In this document: positions 8,816-18,346 of the stretch, one piece after another | How the letters are laid out: each line of letters begins with the position of its first letter | How positions within the stretch are numbered: position 1 is the first letter of the stretch | NCBI GenBank assembly: GCA_021325275.1 | Contig: JAJPHL010000021.1 | Coordinates: 62,001-126,000, forward strand | DNA from: Terriglobia bacterium | Lineage (GTDB): Bacteria > Acidobacteriota > Terriglobia > JAJPHL01 | DNA: 64,000 nt | Reading direction: 5' to 3' | The notes under the pieces: generated by a model | Told to the model about the DNA's origin: nothing | Databases searched by the model: none | The model's input: the letters and a program-made list of their open reading frames with translations, nothing else | Translations under genes and position numbers: made by a program

Positions 8816-10408
8816 CTAGCGCACTGCACGGGCAGGTACGGTAAGTCTGCTCGTGTGCATTTCGATGCCCGGATCGGTCCAGCCCTTCTGCCGCCCGATT
8901 TGTGGAAATGTACGACGATAAATGAGCCGAGCCGTGACGCGAGCTATTTTCCCGCGTTCGATGCGAAAGGCATATTCGCTAGAGTCCGCATGCATCGCGG
9001 GAATTCGAGTGTCACTCATCTCTTTGATCGGAGCCCAGTACGAGATGGTTGGAGAGTTTCCTGTCCAACGTTCTTCCAGGATTTGCGCGAACGCCCGGCC
9101 GGCGTGGCCGGCAAGACCACTCCAAACGGGCAGCACGGGACCGTCCAGCAGCGGCAACTCAACGCCAGTTTCGTCGCGCGCGTCGATGATGAGCATCATG
9201 TTGCGCCCGGGATGGCCCGTGGGCAAGGCGTGACCCGCGCCGGAGTTCGTCACCACGGCGGTCACCGACACGGCATCGTCACCGCGGCGAGCCTGCAAAT
9301 CCAGTCGGGCCGCTTGGCTCATGAAGTCCGCATCATCGGGTCCACGCATCAAGTGGCTGGGAATGTCTTTGGGATTGCGCTGCAATCCGCCGGCGTCGAG
9401 TTTGGCGAAATGCGTTGCGCCGCGTTGCTGCATGTGGCAATCCTGGCAGGTACGCGTCTCGGGTCCGCGCGAGTAGCTGCTGTCGAGCCATTCGCCGAAC
9501 GAGTCGTACACGGGCACTCCCCAGAACCGCGCGGAATGACACGGCGCACAGAACGCGCTGGATTTGTGGAGCGGCGAATAGACGTCGTTGCCGCGAGTGG
9601 CATCGTCGAGCGATCCGAGAAACAATTGGCCGGCAGCGCCAGGCCGGCGAAATTCAAAAGAGAGAACCCCGGGCGTGTTGGGATAGGGTCGCCCGGCCGC
9701 CGAATCGAGTTTCACGCCGGAGATCTTGTGGCAGAAATCGCAAGTAATCCCTTCGGAGGCGCCGACGTTGTCGGAACGCGTTTGATAGGGAGACGCTGCA
9801 GCGGCGACGGGAGCGTGGCAGGCTGCGCAATTACCGGCTTGTCCGGGAAAATCCAGTTGGAATCCAGGGCCGAAGTACGGAGTGTCAGGGTCCGGCTTCA
9901 GTGCGCGCCGTCCATAATCTCGTTGATTCACGAACTCGGTCAGTGGACTCCGATGCTCGCCGCTGAGGTCCGTCCCCCGGTACACGGAAAGGAATCGCGC
10001 GTTCGCCGTTGCACGGCCGTGGGCATCGGCTAGCCATTCTTCAAAAGGCAATGGCGCGGCTGCCGCAGGCTCCGAATGGCAACCCTCGCAACTTTCCATG
10101 TTCCCGGACGACTTAAAAGGACTGACCCAACGATATGCGGGGTCATCTTTTGCGGCTATGGGTGTCAAATGCAATTCAAGCTTGGAGGCTCCGGCCGCTG
10201 CCGATACGGGACCGGCGATGTAATATCCGGAAGCCGCCGCTGTCAGCAAGAGCGGCTCCGCCTCGCTGGTGCACAACTTGAATTCGCCGGCCGGATTTGT
10301 GACCGCGGCAACGCTCGTGCGTTGAACGCGAACGGTCGCGCCGGGGATCGGAGCGTCCCTTCCCCAGACAACGCCCGCGACGCAGGCCACCATGGGAAGA
10401 AAGATCAT
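8816..10408 (-). CDS. exported five-heme c-type cytochrome with carboxypeptidase-regulatory-like domain
   Basis: This 530-residue protein has five CxxCH heme-attachment motifs: CEGCH at 107-111, CAACH at 194-198, CDFCH at 223-227, CAPCH at 287-291 and CQDCH at 321-325. This is the pattern of cytochrome c554/c-prime-like multiheme proteins, used for periplasmic electron transfer. It begins with a short hydrophobic export segment (MIFLPMVACVAGVVWG), then a beta-sandwich module at about 20-85. The C-terminal 150 residues (GHALPTGHPGRNMMLIIDAR onward) are a beta-rich domain common behind such heme domains. The start at 10408 is chosen because it makes an ATGA overlap with the stop of the upstream BNR gene; a longer open frame lies inside that gene. 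Confidence 0.9.
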   Translation of the reverse strand: MIFLPMVACVAGVVWGRDAPIPGATVRVQRTSVAAVTNPAGEFKLCTSEAEPLLLTAAASGYYIAGPVSAAAGASKLELHLTPIAAKDDPAYRWVSPFKSSGNMESCEGCHSEPAAAAPLPFEEWLADAHGRATANARFLSVYRGTDLSGEHRSPLTEFVNQRDYGRRALKPDPDTPYFGPGFQLDFPGQAGNCAACHAPVAAAASPYQTRSDNVGASEGITCDFCHKISGVKLDSAAGRPYPNTPGVLSFEFRRPGAAGQLFLGSLDDATRGNDVYSPLHKSSAFCAPCHSARFWGVPVYDSFGEWLDSSYSRGPETRTCQDCHMQQRGATHFAKLDAGGLQRNPKDIPSHLMRGPDDADFMSQAARLDLQARRGDDAVSVTAVVTNSGAGHALPTGHPGRNMMLIIDARDETGVELPLLDGPVLPVWSGLAGHAGRAFAQILEERWTGNSPTISYWAPIKEMSDTRIPAMHADSSEYAFRIERGKIARVTARLIYRRTFPQIGRQKGWTDPGIEMHTSRLTVPARAVR

Positions 10409-13400
10409 TGGAACTTCAAGTTCACGATATTCGCTCGCTGCCCATCCACCGTTAGGATCAAGTTTACGGCGCCGCTCCCGGCCAGCGTGGACGGCAACTG
10501 CACATTCACTTGGTCGAGACCAACGAATTGCCCTTGCGCGGCGACGCCGGTGACGGGCGCATTCACATTGCCGATTGCCACCTGAGCCTGTGAAGCGTAT
10601 CCGCGAATTCCCGTGCCAAATAGCAATAGATAGAATTGATCCCCTGCGGACTCCGCGCTCAAGTCGATGGGCGCGGGCACACAAGCGCCTGTCCCGCACG
10701 TATACGGCGTTGTGTAGGTCTGGGATCCGTCCGTGCCGACGCGCAGAAGCAGTGCGGCCGGAGGTCCGCTACCGTTCGCGTTCGCGGTAAAAAGGGCCGG
10801 CGCGATCGCCGCAATTGTCACTTCACCCTGGGCCACCGTTTGATTGTTGATCATCGCGCGAACCGTTGCCGGACCTATCGCCACTCCGCTGGGAATGAGG
10901 CAGTTCACCTGTCCTTTCGATACAAAGAACAGCGGCGCAATGAAGTCGTGACCGGAACTGTCGGTCAGCACGACGGTGGTACCACCAAGCTGGGAGGGCA
11001 ACGGCAAACTCGTGGCGGTTTGCGTCGAGGTTGCCAGCGCCGGCCCAAACAGCGCGGCGATGGAATTGGCCGCCAACGGGGCGTGGCTTGTGTAGCTCGC
11101 GGCCGACACTGTTGCAACGTTGCCGATTCCACTGGCGCGCACATTGAGTCGGAACACTCCTCCGCCGAACGTCGCGGCCCACAGCGTGCTTCCATCTGAG
11201 CTCATCGCCAGCGACAAAGCGGTCCGCTCCGTCAAACCCAAGTCCAGCGCAACCCAGAGAGATCCTCCGTCGACAGATTCATAGACTCCCGTAAACGGAT
11301 CTGCCCCGTACAGCACCTTGGGATTGGTCGGATCAAGGATGATTCTACGGATCGAGGCCATCGGGTCCAGACCCGCGCCCGCGAATTGCCAATTCGCGCC
11401 GGCATCGGTCGACTTCCAGACGGCGGCGTTCTCCAGACCGGCATAAATCGTCGATGGGTTCGTCGGATCGATCGCCAGCGCTCGGACATCCAGCGATGGC
11501 AGCCCGCGATTGCTCGCCATCCAGGATTGTCCGCCATCGCCGGAAATGAACAGCCCGCTAAAGACGGTTCCTGCGTAAACAATCGATTCATTGGTTGGGT
11601 TCACCGCAATGGCGTTGACGTTTTGGCCTGCCATGTTGGCGTCATTCGTGTAGGCCCACGTAACGCCGGCGTCGAGCGACTTCACCATCCCGTAGCTTTT
11701 GTTGGTGAGCCCGGCGTCGAGGCCCTCTTCGTATAGGCGCATTCCCGCGTACACGGTCCGCGGATTGCTAGGCGCGAAGACGATGGCTTGAAAACCGTGG
11801 CGATTGTTATAGTCCGATGAGGTGTAAAGACCCGGCTGTTGGAAAACAATTTGCTGAGTCAGTCCGCCATCGGTGCTCCGCACGATCGTGCCATCGCTGT
11901 CGTCACCCGCCACCACGTTCTCGGACTGCGAAGGGTCGACGGCCATCGCGGTAAACGAATAGGAACTAAAAGCAGTCTGGGCATTTAGACCCTTCCAGGT
12001 ATTTCCTGCGTCCATGCTTCGGAACAGCCCCGTCATGCCGCCGGCAAAGATGCGCAATGCATCCGCCGGGTCGTTGGCCACGACATTCACTTGCGCCCCT
12101 GTGTACCCGGTGCTGGCCAATTGCCAAGTGACTCCGCCATCCTCCGACAAAAAATTCCCGCCGCTATAGTTGTTCTGAAAGACACGATTGGAATTACGCG
12201 GATCCGCGGCTAAGGCGACGGGCGTGCCCGGCAACAATCCCGGCGGACCATAGGAACTCTGTTGACCGCCGCTCATCACGCTCCATGTCTTTCCAGAATC
12301 GCTGCTGCGCAAAAACTGCTGCGGAGATGCGGCGTAGGCAACATTGGGATCGCCGGGGGCGAACGCGACGGCGAAGTAACCGCCGCTGATAGGGCTGGCG
12401 TTGCAGCCGGGAGTATTGCATGCAATTACACCCTTGGTCCAGGTCTGGCCCCCGTTTGTGGTTATGAAAACGCCGGAATCCTGGCCGTTGTGAGAATAGG
12501 CCGAATCTTCGCAGCTTGCGGCGATCAGGGTGCCAGGACTCGCGCTGTTCATGGCCAGTGACTGGAGGTAGAGATCGGTCAGGCCGTTCGCTTGATTCTG
12601 GACCTGCCAGGTTTGCCCGCCGTCGGTGGATTTCAAAATGCCGACGCCTCCCGCTTGCAGCGTTTGGGGATTGGCATTGGAAGCTTCGACGTCGAAGAAT
12701 CCGGTCGAGACATAGATGACGTTGGAGTCCCGCGGATCGATCAGCACATATCGAGCGAGAGCCGCGCCCCGCCAGACGGCGGTCCAACTCTGTCCACCGT
12801 TTATGGATTTGTAAACGACGCCCTGGGACTCGGTGAAGCGCAACCCCACAACATTCTGTCCCGCATATTGGAGGCTGGGGACCTCTGCGGCGGCATAGAT
12901 GACGCTTGAGTTGCGCGGATCAACGGTGATCCCACGGAACGTAATGTCCTGTTCGGTGACGCCTTGCGTCTTTTCCACCCAGGTTTGGCCGGCGTCGGTG
13001 GATTCATAGACGCCGCGGGCGTTTCGTGTACCGGTCCAAAGCACACTTGGATTATTGGGATCGATGGTGATCGTGAAGATCGGAATATCGTCGGCCGAGA
13101 ACCCCGACCGCGCGGTGATGCCGAAGTTGGACGCGGACCAGGTCATGCCATTGTCGCTGCTGATGTTGACGCCGCTGAACGCGTCGGTGGCATACATGAG
13201 GTTGGGCTGATCCATCCGAATGCGGACGTCATAGCCGATACCGCCGGGCGGTCCGCCGGTCTTGGTCCAAACTAGTTGCGCGGCGCCGGCAAGCGCCGGG
13301 GGACCGTAGATCTGTACGGCGGCGATTTCGACCGTACCGTTGGCGGGCGCCGAGAACTGAAGACCGCCAATCGGTAAGGGCGTGGGGTCCGATGCGCGGA

Positions 13401-13899
13401 GAACCAACACGCCGTCTTCGTATACCGTGAAACTGCCGCCGACCGCCACAAGATCGACGGCATGCCACGTTCCGCCTGCCAGAGCGGAATTCGCGTTCAT
13501 CGACAAGTAGGGAGGACCGCATTGATTCTGACCGCCCAAGCCCACATTGGCCTTATTGATGCTGAGAAAGTACTGCTTGCAGGCGCTCAACTCCTGTCGA
13601 AACGAGACGTTCAGGCCGGCGTCAGTCAGCTTTAGCTGGAACGAAAGATGAAAGTCGGCGAACGCGCGGTCCGCGAGGGTTACGGACGCTTGATTCGTTC
13701 CCTGGAACGCCGAAATGGTTCCGTCCTTGATGATCGACCACGAGCCGGAGAGCGTCGGATTTCCAGTAACGGTCCAATCGCCGATGCTTCCCGGCGCGAA
13801 GTTTGTGCTGTAAGCAAGTTGCCAGCCGGAAGGTTGAGGAACAACTTGCGCATGGAGCACGAGCGAGAGGAAACAAATGAAACTAGCCGTGCGTAACAT
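10405..13899 (-). CDS. large secreted BNR/Asp-box repeat protein with TIGR03437-like C-terminus
   Basis: This 1164-residue exported protein has a signal peptide (LRTASFICFLSLVLHA) and then a lectin-like beta-sandwich at about 20-215. At least a dozen Asp-box repeats of the form S-x-D-x-G-x-T-W follow, for example SSDNGMTWS, STDAGQTWV, SSDSGKTWS and SLDAGVTWA. They make the multi-bladed propellers of sortilin and glycosidase-like proteins. The last 230 residues (AASYTSHAPLAANSIAALFG, then QVNCLIPSG) resemble the TIGR03437 domain known mainly from Solibacter. No catalytic residues can be assigned. The ATG at 13899 is preferred over 13977 because it places the signal peptide at the N-terminus. 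It is coupled to the five-heme cytochrome, suggesting they act together at the cell surface. Confidence 0.88.
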   Translation of the reverse strand: MLRTASFICFLSLVLHAQVVPQPSGWQLAYSTNFAPGSIGDWTVTGNPTLSGSWSIIKDGTISAFQGTNQASVTLADRAFADFHLSFQLKLTDAGLNVSFRQELSACKQYFLSINKANVGLGGQNQCGPPYLSMNANSALAGGTWHAVDLVAVGGSFTVYEDGVLVLRASDPTPLPIGGLQFSAPANGTVEIAAVQIYGPPALAGAAQLVWTKTGGPPGGIGYDVRIRMDQPNLMYATDAFSGVNISSDNGMTWSASNFGITARSGFSADDIPIFTITIDPNNPSVLWTGTRNARGVYESTDAGQTWVEKTQGVTEQDITFRGITVDPRNSSVIYAAAEVPSLQYAGQNVVGLRFTESQGVVYKSINGGQSWTAVWRGAALARYVLIDPRDSNVIYVSTGFFDVEASNANPQTLQAGGVGILKSTDGGQTWQVQNQANGLTDLYLQSLAMNSASPGTLIAASCEDSAYSHNGQDSGVFITTNGGQTWTKGVIACNTPGCNASPISGGYFAVAFAPGDPNVAYAASPQQFLRSSDSGKTWSVMSGGQQSSYGPPGLLPGTPVALAADPRNSNRVFQNNYSGGNFLSEDGGVTWQLASTGYTGAQVNVVANDPADALRIFAGGMTGLFRSMDAGNTWKGLNAQTAFSSYSFTAMAVDPSQSENVVAGDDSDGTIVRSTDGGLTQQIVFQQPGLYTSSDYNNRHGFQAIVFAPSNPRTVYAGMRLYEEGLDAGLTNKSYGMVKSLDAGVTWAYTNDANMAGQNVNAIAVNPTNESIVYAGTVFSGLFISGDGGQSWMASNRGLPSLDVRALAIDPTNPSTIYAGLENAAVWKSTDAGANWQFAGAGLDPMASIRRIILDPTNPKVLYGADPFTGVYESVDGGSLWVALDLGLTERTALSLAMSSDGSTLWAATFGGGVFRLNVRASGIGNVATVSAASYTSHAPLAANSIAALFGPALATSTQTATSLPLPSQLGGTTVVLTDSSGHDFIAPLFFVSKGQVNCLIPSGVAIGPATVRAMINNQTVAQGEVTIAAIAPALFTANANGSGPPAALLLRVGTDGSQTYTTPYTCGTGACVPAPIDLSAESAGDQFYLLLFGTGIRGYASQAQVAIGNVNAPVTGVAAQGQFVGLDQVNVQLPSTLAGSGAVNLILTVDGQRANIVNLKFQ

Positions 13900-13966
13900 A
13901 CTTGCGAGTGACCTGGGCACTGCCCGCGTGCGGGCCGGCGTTCGATTTGCTCGCACAGACTTCCGT

Positions 13967-13972
13967 AGTATA
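13967..13972 (-). promoter_or_regulatory. putative -10 box of the BNR-cytochrome operon
   Basis: On the minus strand this reads TATACT preceded by TG, 67 nt before the ATG at 13899. It is the only good -10 candidate in the gap between the ComM and BNR genes, but no clear -35 accompanies it. Confidence 0.3.
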
Positions 13973-14002
13973 CACAACTCGTCTACCGTCCTGATCCGAT
14001 CG

Positions 14003-15541
14003 TCAGGTCCAATACGTGCGATCGAGACTCCGGTAGTGCACCGCCTCGGCGATGTGCTTGCTCCCGAGCGTCGCGCTGCCTTCCAGATCCGCTGCCGTTC
14101 GCGCGACCTTCAGGATGCGATCGTGGGCGCGTGCGGAAAGCCCTTGCCGGGCGATTGCCGTTTCCAGCAGTTTTTCGCCCGCGGCGTCCAGTTTGCAATG
14201 GTGGCGGACTTGCTTGGTGTTCATCTGACCATTCGAGTGAATCGGCAGTCCGGCAAAACGCTCGGACTGAATGGCGCGGGCCCGCGCGACGCGCTCGCGA
14301 ATCTGCGCGGATTTCTCGGTGGCCTCCGCGCCGCGTAGTTCGGCGTACTTCACCGCCGGAACGTCCATGTGAATGTCGATGCGGTCCAGCAGCGGGCCCG
14401 AGATGCGTCCCATGTAACGCGCGATCAGCGGCGGCGTACAGCGGCATTCATGCGTCGGATCGTTGAAAAATCCGCACGGGCACGGATTCATCGCGGCGAC
14501 CAGGGCGAAACTGGCGGGAAACGATAGCGTCATGGCGGCGCGCGCGATGGTCACGGCGCGTTCCTCGAGCGGCTGGCGCAAAACTTCCAGAACATTGCGC
14601 GGGAATTCCGGCAATTCGTCGAGAAAAAGCACGCCATTGTGCGCAAGACTCACTTCGCCGGGACGCGGCACGGCTCCCCCGCCGACTAATCCCGCGTCGG
14701 AAATGGTGTGATGCGGCGCGCGAAACGGACGCGTGGCCAGCAAGCCCGCGCCTTCCGACAACGCGCCGGCCACCGAGTGGATTTTTGTGGTTTGCAACGC
14801 CTCGTCGAAATCCATGGGCGGCAAAATGCTCGGTAGACGTTTCGCCAGCATCGTCTTGCCGGATCCCGGCGGACCGATCATCAAGATGTTGTGGCCGCCG
14901 GCCGCTGCCACTTCAAGCGCGCGCTTGGCCGACTGCTGCCCGCGCACGTCGGAGAAGTCCGGTAGAGAATCGGTGTCCGGCGCGGGCGTGGACGCCGGCA
15001 GCGGCTTGGCCGGTGCGTCAATCGCGCGTCCCGTCAGCAAATCAATGGCATGACCAAGCGACTGCACCGCGTAAACGTTCACGTTTTCCACCACCGCCGC
15101 TTCCGAGGCGTTGGCGCGCGGCACAAAGACGCGCGAAATCCCGGCTTCGCGCGCTCGCGCTGCGATCGGCAGCACGCCGTGCACGGGACGCACCGTGCCG
15201 TCGAGCGACAATTCACCGGCGAAAAGTGCATCGCGCAGATGTTCCCCGGCGATCACGCCCATGGCGCCCAAAATCCCGATGGCCATCGGCAGATCGAAAG
15301 CCGAACCTTCTTTCTTGCGGTCGGCGGGCGCGAGATTGACGGTGATGCTCGACGAACAGAAGTAGCCGCAGTTTTTCAGGGCGCCGCGCACGCGTTGATC
15401 GCTTTCCCGCACGGCGGCGTCGGGCAGTCCCACCACGATGAAGCGCGCGTCGTCGCCGCCGTAGCCGGCGAGATCAACTTCGACGTCAACGAGGTAGGCG
15501 TCGATGCCGTACAGCGCGGCGCTCAGCGTTTTGACGAGCAT
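14003..15541 (-). CDS. comM: YifB/ComM-family Mg-chelatase-like AAA+ ATPase
   Basis: This 512-residue protein belongs to the YifB/ComM family. The characterised member ComM is a hexameric helicase that promotes branch migration during natural transformation. The N-terminal ChlI-like S5 domain spans about 1-165 ([40 protein letters not shown]). The AAA+ core has Walker [14 protein letters not shown] and Walker [10 protein letters not shown]. The cysteine-bearing region [19 protein letters not shown] and the C-terminal Mg-chelatase domain ([20 protein letters not shown]) complete the usual length. A ComEA-like gene at 45157-45450 is a second possible competence component in the window, though not linked. 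Confidence 0.93.
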   Translation of the reverse strand: MLVKTLSAALYGIDAYLVDVEVDLAGYGGDDARFIVVGLPDAAVRESDQRVRGALKNCGYFCSSSITVNLAPADRKKEGSAFDLPMAIGILGAMGVIAGEHLRDALFAGELSLDGTVRPVHGVLPIAARAREAGISRVFVPRANASEAAVVENVNVYAVQSLGHAIDLLTGRAIDAPAKPLPASTPAPDTDSLPDFSDVRGQQSAKRALEVAAAGGHNILMIGPPGSGKTMLAKRLPSILPPMDFDEALQTTKIHSVAGALSEGAGLLATRPFRAPHHTISDAGLVGGGAVPRPGEVSLAHNGVLFLDELPEFPRNVLEVLRQPLEERAVTIARAAMTLSFPASFALVAAMNPCPCGFFNDPTHECRCTPPLIARYMGRISGPLLDRIDIHMDVPAVKYAELRGAEATEKSAQIRERVARARAIQSERFAGLPIHSNGQMNTKQVRHHCKLDAAGEKLLETAIARQGLSARAHDRILKVARTAADLEGSATLGSKHIAEAVHYRSLDRTYWT

Positions 15542-15554
15542 TTAGGCTCACAAA

Positions 15555-15583
15555 TGAATAACAAATTTGCGGATTAATCGCAA
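15555..15583 (-). promoter_or_regulatory. sigma-70-like promoter of the ComM gene
   Basis: On the minus strand a TTGCGA -35 (15578-15583) is separated by exactly 17 nt from a TATTCA -10 (15555-15560), which ends 13 nt before the ATG at 15541. This is the best two-box promoter seen in the window. Confidence 0.5.
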
Positions 15584-15642
15584 CAACAGGGAATTTCAGG
15601 TGCGTTTTGGGAGTGCGGCAGGCCGGGCCGACGCATTCCAGA

Positions 15643-18282
15643 TCATTTCACCGGCACGCGGCGCTTCAACTCTTCAAACCAATTCAGCACCACGTTAATT
15701 TGCGTGGCCGACTGCTCCTCTCCAACGCCTTTCATCATCAGGAATCGTTGGCCGTCCGCCGATACGTCGTAGGCCGGAAAGGTCGCCGGAGTCTCCGTGT
15801 ACGGGCGTTCAAAGACCACCTTGGGTTTGCCGGCGGAAAATGTAGGTTGTGTAGTTACGTCCACCGACATCATTTTGTTTCCGTTGCGATAAAACAGTTC
15901 GTTGCCATTGCGATTCCAGACCGGCTCCTTGCCGCCGTCATTGGAGATCTGCACTTTCGAGCCCGGCCCGGGATACGGCTTGGCATAAATCTCCCAGCGC
16001 CCGCTTTCATCCGAAACATAGGCGATCCAGTGCCCGTCGGGAGAGAATTGCGGAGCGGCCTCGTTGGACGGCGTTTTTAGGAAAGGCTCCGCGTGATGGT
16101 CGCTCAGCCGCAGCAACCAGAGATCGTAGCCGGTGACCGGGTCGACTTCCAGAAAGGCCATCGTCTGGCCGTCCGGCGTAAAAGAGAGCGGAGATTCCGT
16201 GTGTGGAGCAGTGGTCAGCCGCTCCACCTGTCCGGAGCCGTCCGCCGGCTGCCAATGAAGGTTCCGAGGCGAACCGCCCTGGTAGACGACTCGCTTGCCA
16301 TCAGGACTCCAGGCCGGGCTGGAAGTGCCGCTCACCTGAGAGGTCAGCTTGGCTAGGGTCTCCCGCGCCAGATCGTAGATCCACACCTGGCTTTCGGCGT
16401 CGTCAATACCCACTGCAATCCGGCTCCCATCCGGCGACACCCGCGGATTCCGGTAGGCGCGCGCGGGCGCCGGCAAGATTTGCTCGATGCCTTTGCGGTC
16501 CACCCACACCAGGTTCTTCTGGTCACCTTCCACTGCGCCAGAAACGTAGGCCAGCGACCCGCTGTCGGAAACGCTGTACTGCGCCACCCCGCTGTAGTTG
16601 GAATGCATGATCCGCTCCACGGTTGGAACGGGAGTACCGAAGATTTCCAGGCGCTGCGGATTGAAGGGGACGGCCATGAGCGTTCCCTGCTGCACGAACA
16701 ACAGATGACCTGTGGACGTGTAGCCGGGGCGAGTGCCTCCCGGAAACAGATCGCGTTGTTCTCCGGACTTAATCGAATAACCTCTCACAACTGCATTCGC
16801 CCAAGCCACGGTTTGGGAACCTGCATAGAGCACTACCTGGGAGCCCGGCACGAACTTCGGCCAACGATTGGAGGCTTCGTCTTTCAGGGTCTTCAGCGTT
16901 TCCGGATTACCGCCGGAGGCCGAAACGCGCAAGAGACTTCCAACGTTGAATTGGAAGACGATGGTATTGTCGCTACCCCACGACGCGCCGGGAATGGTTG
17001 TTGCCGTGCTGCAAAGCGATACGGAGACGCCGCCAGTGAGCAGGGCCTTTTTGAGCTTGCCCTGCGCAAAGAAACCGATCCATTCGCCGTCAGGAGAAAA
17101 GAACGGCGCTGACCCCGCTTCCGTGCCGGCGATCGGCTTGGCCTCGAAGCTGTCGAGCGGGCGCATATAAAGCTGCTGCACGCCATTTTGCACAGCAGCG
17201 TAGAATAGATTCTTCCCATCCGGCGAGAGCGCCATCACCGGTTGGCTCAGTTCGGCGAGCCGCTGGCCAGGAGGCAGCGAGACCACCATTCTTCGCACGA
17301 GAGGGGACGGTGCAGGCTTCAAAAACCATGCGGCTGATGCAGCGATGGCGACGGCCGCTAACAGCCAGGCGATCTGCCACGCCCAACGCTTCTTCGGTAT
17401 CGCCAAGCCGACCAGCGCGGTCTGCGATTGCGAACCACCTTCCTCAACCCACTTCAATTGCAGAAGGAGATCGTGCGAGGTCTGCCAGCGTTCGTCCGGA
17501 TCCTTTGCCAGACATGTTGCGATCAAACGCTCCAGTGACGGCGGCGCCAGTGGTTGCAGCGTCGAAAGCGGCGCGGGGTCGTGCTCCATGATCGCGGAGA
17601 TCACACTGGCTTGTGTTTTGCCGGCGAAGGGTTTGGCGCCCGTCAGCATCTCGTATAAGACCGCGCCAAACGAAAAGATGTCGCTGCGCGCGTCGGCTTC
17701 TTTTCCCTCTAACTGCTCGGGCGACATGTACTGGAGTGTCCCGAGGATCATTCCCTGCCCAGTGAGCGGATCCTGCGTCAGCGCCGCTTCCTCCACTGCG
17801 CCGAGCGGTTTCGATTTCGCCAGGCCGAAATCCATCAGCTTGCTGCTGAGCTTAGTCAGCATGATGTTGCCCGGCTTCAGATCGCGATGAATCACCCCTT
17901 TGCGATGAGCTTTGTCCAGCGCGTCGGCGATTTCGATAGCGATGCGCAGCGCCTGCTTCAACGGCAGCGGACCCTTGGCCAGCCGCGCGGCCAGCGTCTC
18001 GCCTTCCAGGTACTCCATCACCAGGAAGTCGGTGCCGTCCTGCCGGCCGATGTCGTGCAGCGTGCAGATGTTGGGGTGATTCAGGCTCGAAACGGTGCGC
18101 GCTTCGCGTTCGAAACGCTGCTTCAGTTCGGGATTTGCGGCCAAATGCGCCGGCAACACTTTGATCGCTACGGTGCGATCCAAGCGCGTATCGCGAGCGC
18201 GATACACCTCGCCCATCCCGCCCGCGCCGAGCGGCGCGAGGATTTCGTGGGGTCCGAGGCGTGAGCCGTTGGCAAGCGGCAT
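15643..18282 (-). CDS. transmembrane serine/threonine protein kinase with PD40/WD40-type propeller sensor
   Basis: This 879-residue protein has a Hanks-type kinase domain at residues about 10-275. Visible are the glycine loop GAGGMGEVYRA, lysine K41 (VAIKVLP), catalytic HRDLKPGN with D134, and DFG with D151. A single membrane helix follows at about 301-321 (WQIAWLLAAVAIAASAAWFL). The extracytoplasmic half is a TolB/PD40-type beta-propeller with repeats such as SPDGKNLFY, SPDGEWIGFF and SPDGHWIAYVSD. It would sense something outside and phosphorylate cytoplasmic targets. This architecture is highly expanded in Acidobacteria. Start: the ATG at 18282 fits both the domain boundary and an extended -10 box 8 nt upstream. 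Confidence 0.92.
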   Translation of the reverse strand: MPLANGSRLGPHEILAPLGAGGMGEVYRARDTRLDRTVAIKVLPAHLAANPELKQRFEREARTVSSLNHPNICTLHDIGRQDGTDFLVMEYLEGETLAARLAKGPLPLKQALRIAIEIADALDKAHRKGVIHRDLKPGNIMLTKLSSKLMDFGLAKSKPLGAVEEAALTQDPLTGQGMILGTLQYMSPEQLEGKEADARSDIFSFGAVLYEMLTGAKPFAGKTQASVISAIMEHDPAPLSTLQPLAPPSLERLIATCLAKDPDERWQTSHDLLLQLKWVEEGGSQSQTALVGLAIPKKRWAWQIAWLLAAVAIAASAAWFLKPAPSPLVRRMVVSLPPGQRLAELSQPVMALSPDGKNLFYAAVQNGVQQLYMRPLDSFEAKPIAGTEAGSAPFFSPDGEWIGFFAQGKLKKALLTGGVSVSLCSTATTIPGASWGSDNTIVFQFNVGSLLRVSASGGNPETLKTLKDEASNRWPKFVPGSQVVLYAGSQTVAWANAVVRGYSIKSGEQRDLFPGGTRPGYTSTGHLLFVQQGTLMAVPFNPQRLEIFGTPVPTVERIMHSNYSGVAQYSVSDSGSLAYVSGAVEGDQKNLVWVDRKGIEQILPAPARAYRNPRVSPDGSRIAVGIDDAESQVWIYDLARETLAKLTSQVSGTSSPAWSPDGKRVVYQGGSPRNLHWQPADGSGQVERLTTAPHTESPLSFTPDGQTMAFLEVDPVTGYDLWLLRLSDHHAEPFLKTPSNEAAPQFSPDGHWIAYVSDESGRWEIYAKPYPGPGSKVQISNDGGKEPVWNRNGNELFYRNGNKMMSVDVTTQPTFSAGKPKVVFERPYTETPATFPAYDVSADGQRFLMMKGVGEEQSATQINVVLNWFEELKRRVPVK

Positions 18283-18290
18283 TGCCACGG

Positions 18291-18296
18291 AGTATA
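18291..18296 (-). promoter_or_regulatory. extended -10 box (TGcTATACT) of the kinase gene
   Basis: Read on the minus strand, TATACT with TGC directly upstream ends 8 nt before the ATG at 18282. The spacing implies a leaderless or nearly leaderless transcript. Two other genes (38713 and 40930) have the same box at the same distance. Confidence 0.5.
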
Positions 18297-18346
18297 GCAG
18301 ACACGTAGGGCACGCATCCCGGCTTGCCGCTGCAGCTTGGGCTCTC

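Noticed and set aside
8735-10033. 432-codon plus-strand frame opposite the five-heme cytochrome
   Set aside because: The minus strand has five CxxCH motifs and a coupled start. The plus-strand product has no recognisable features.
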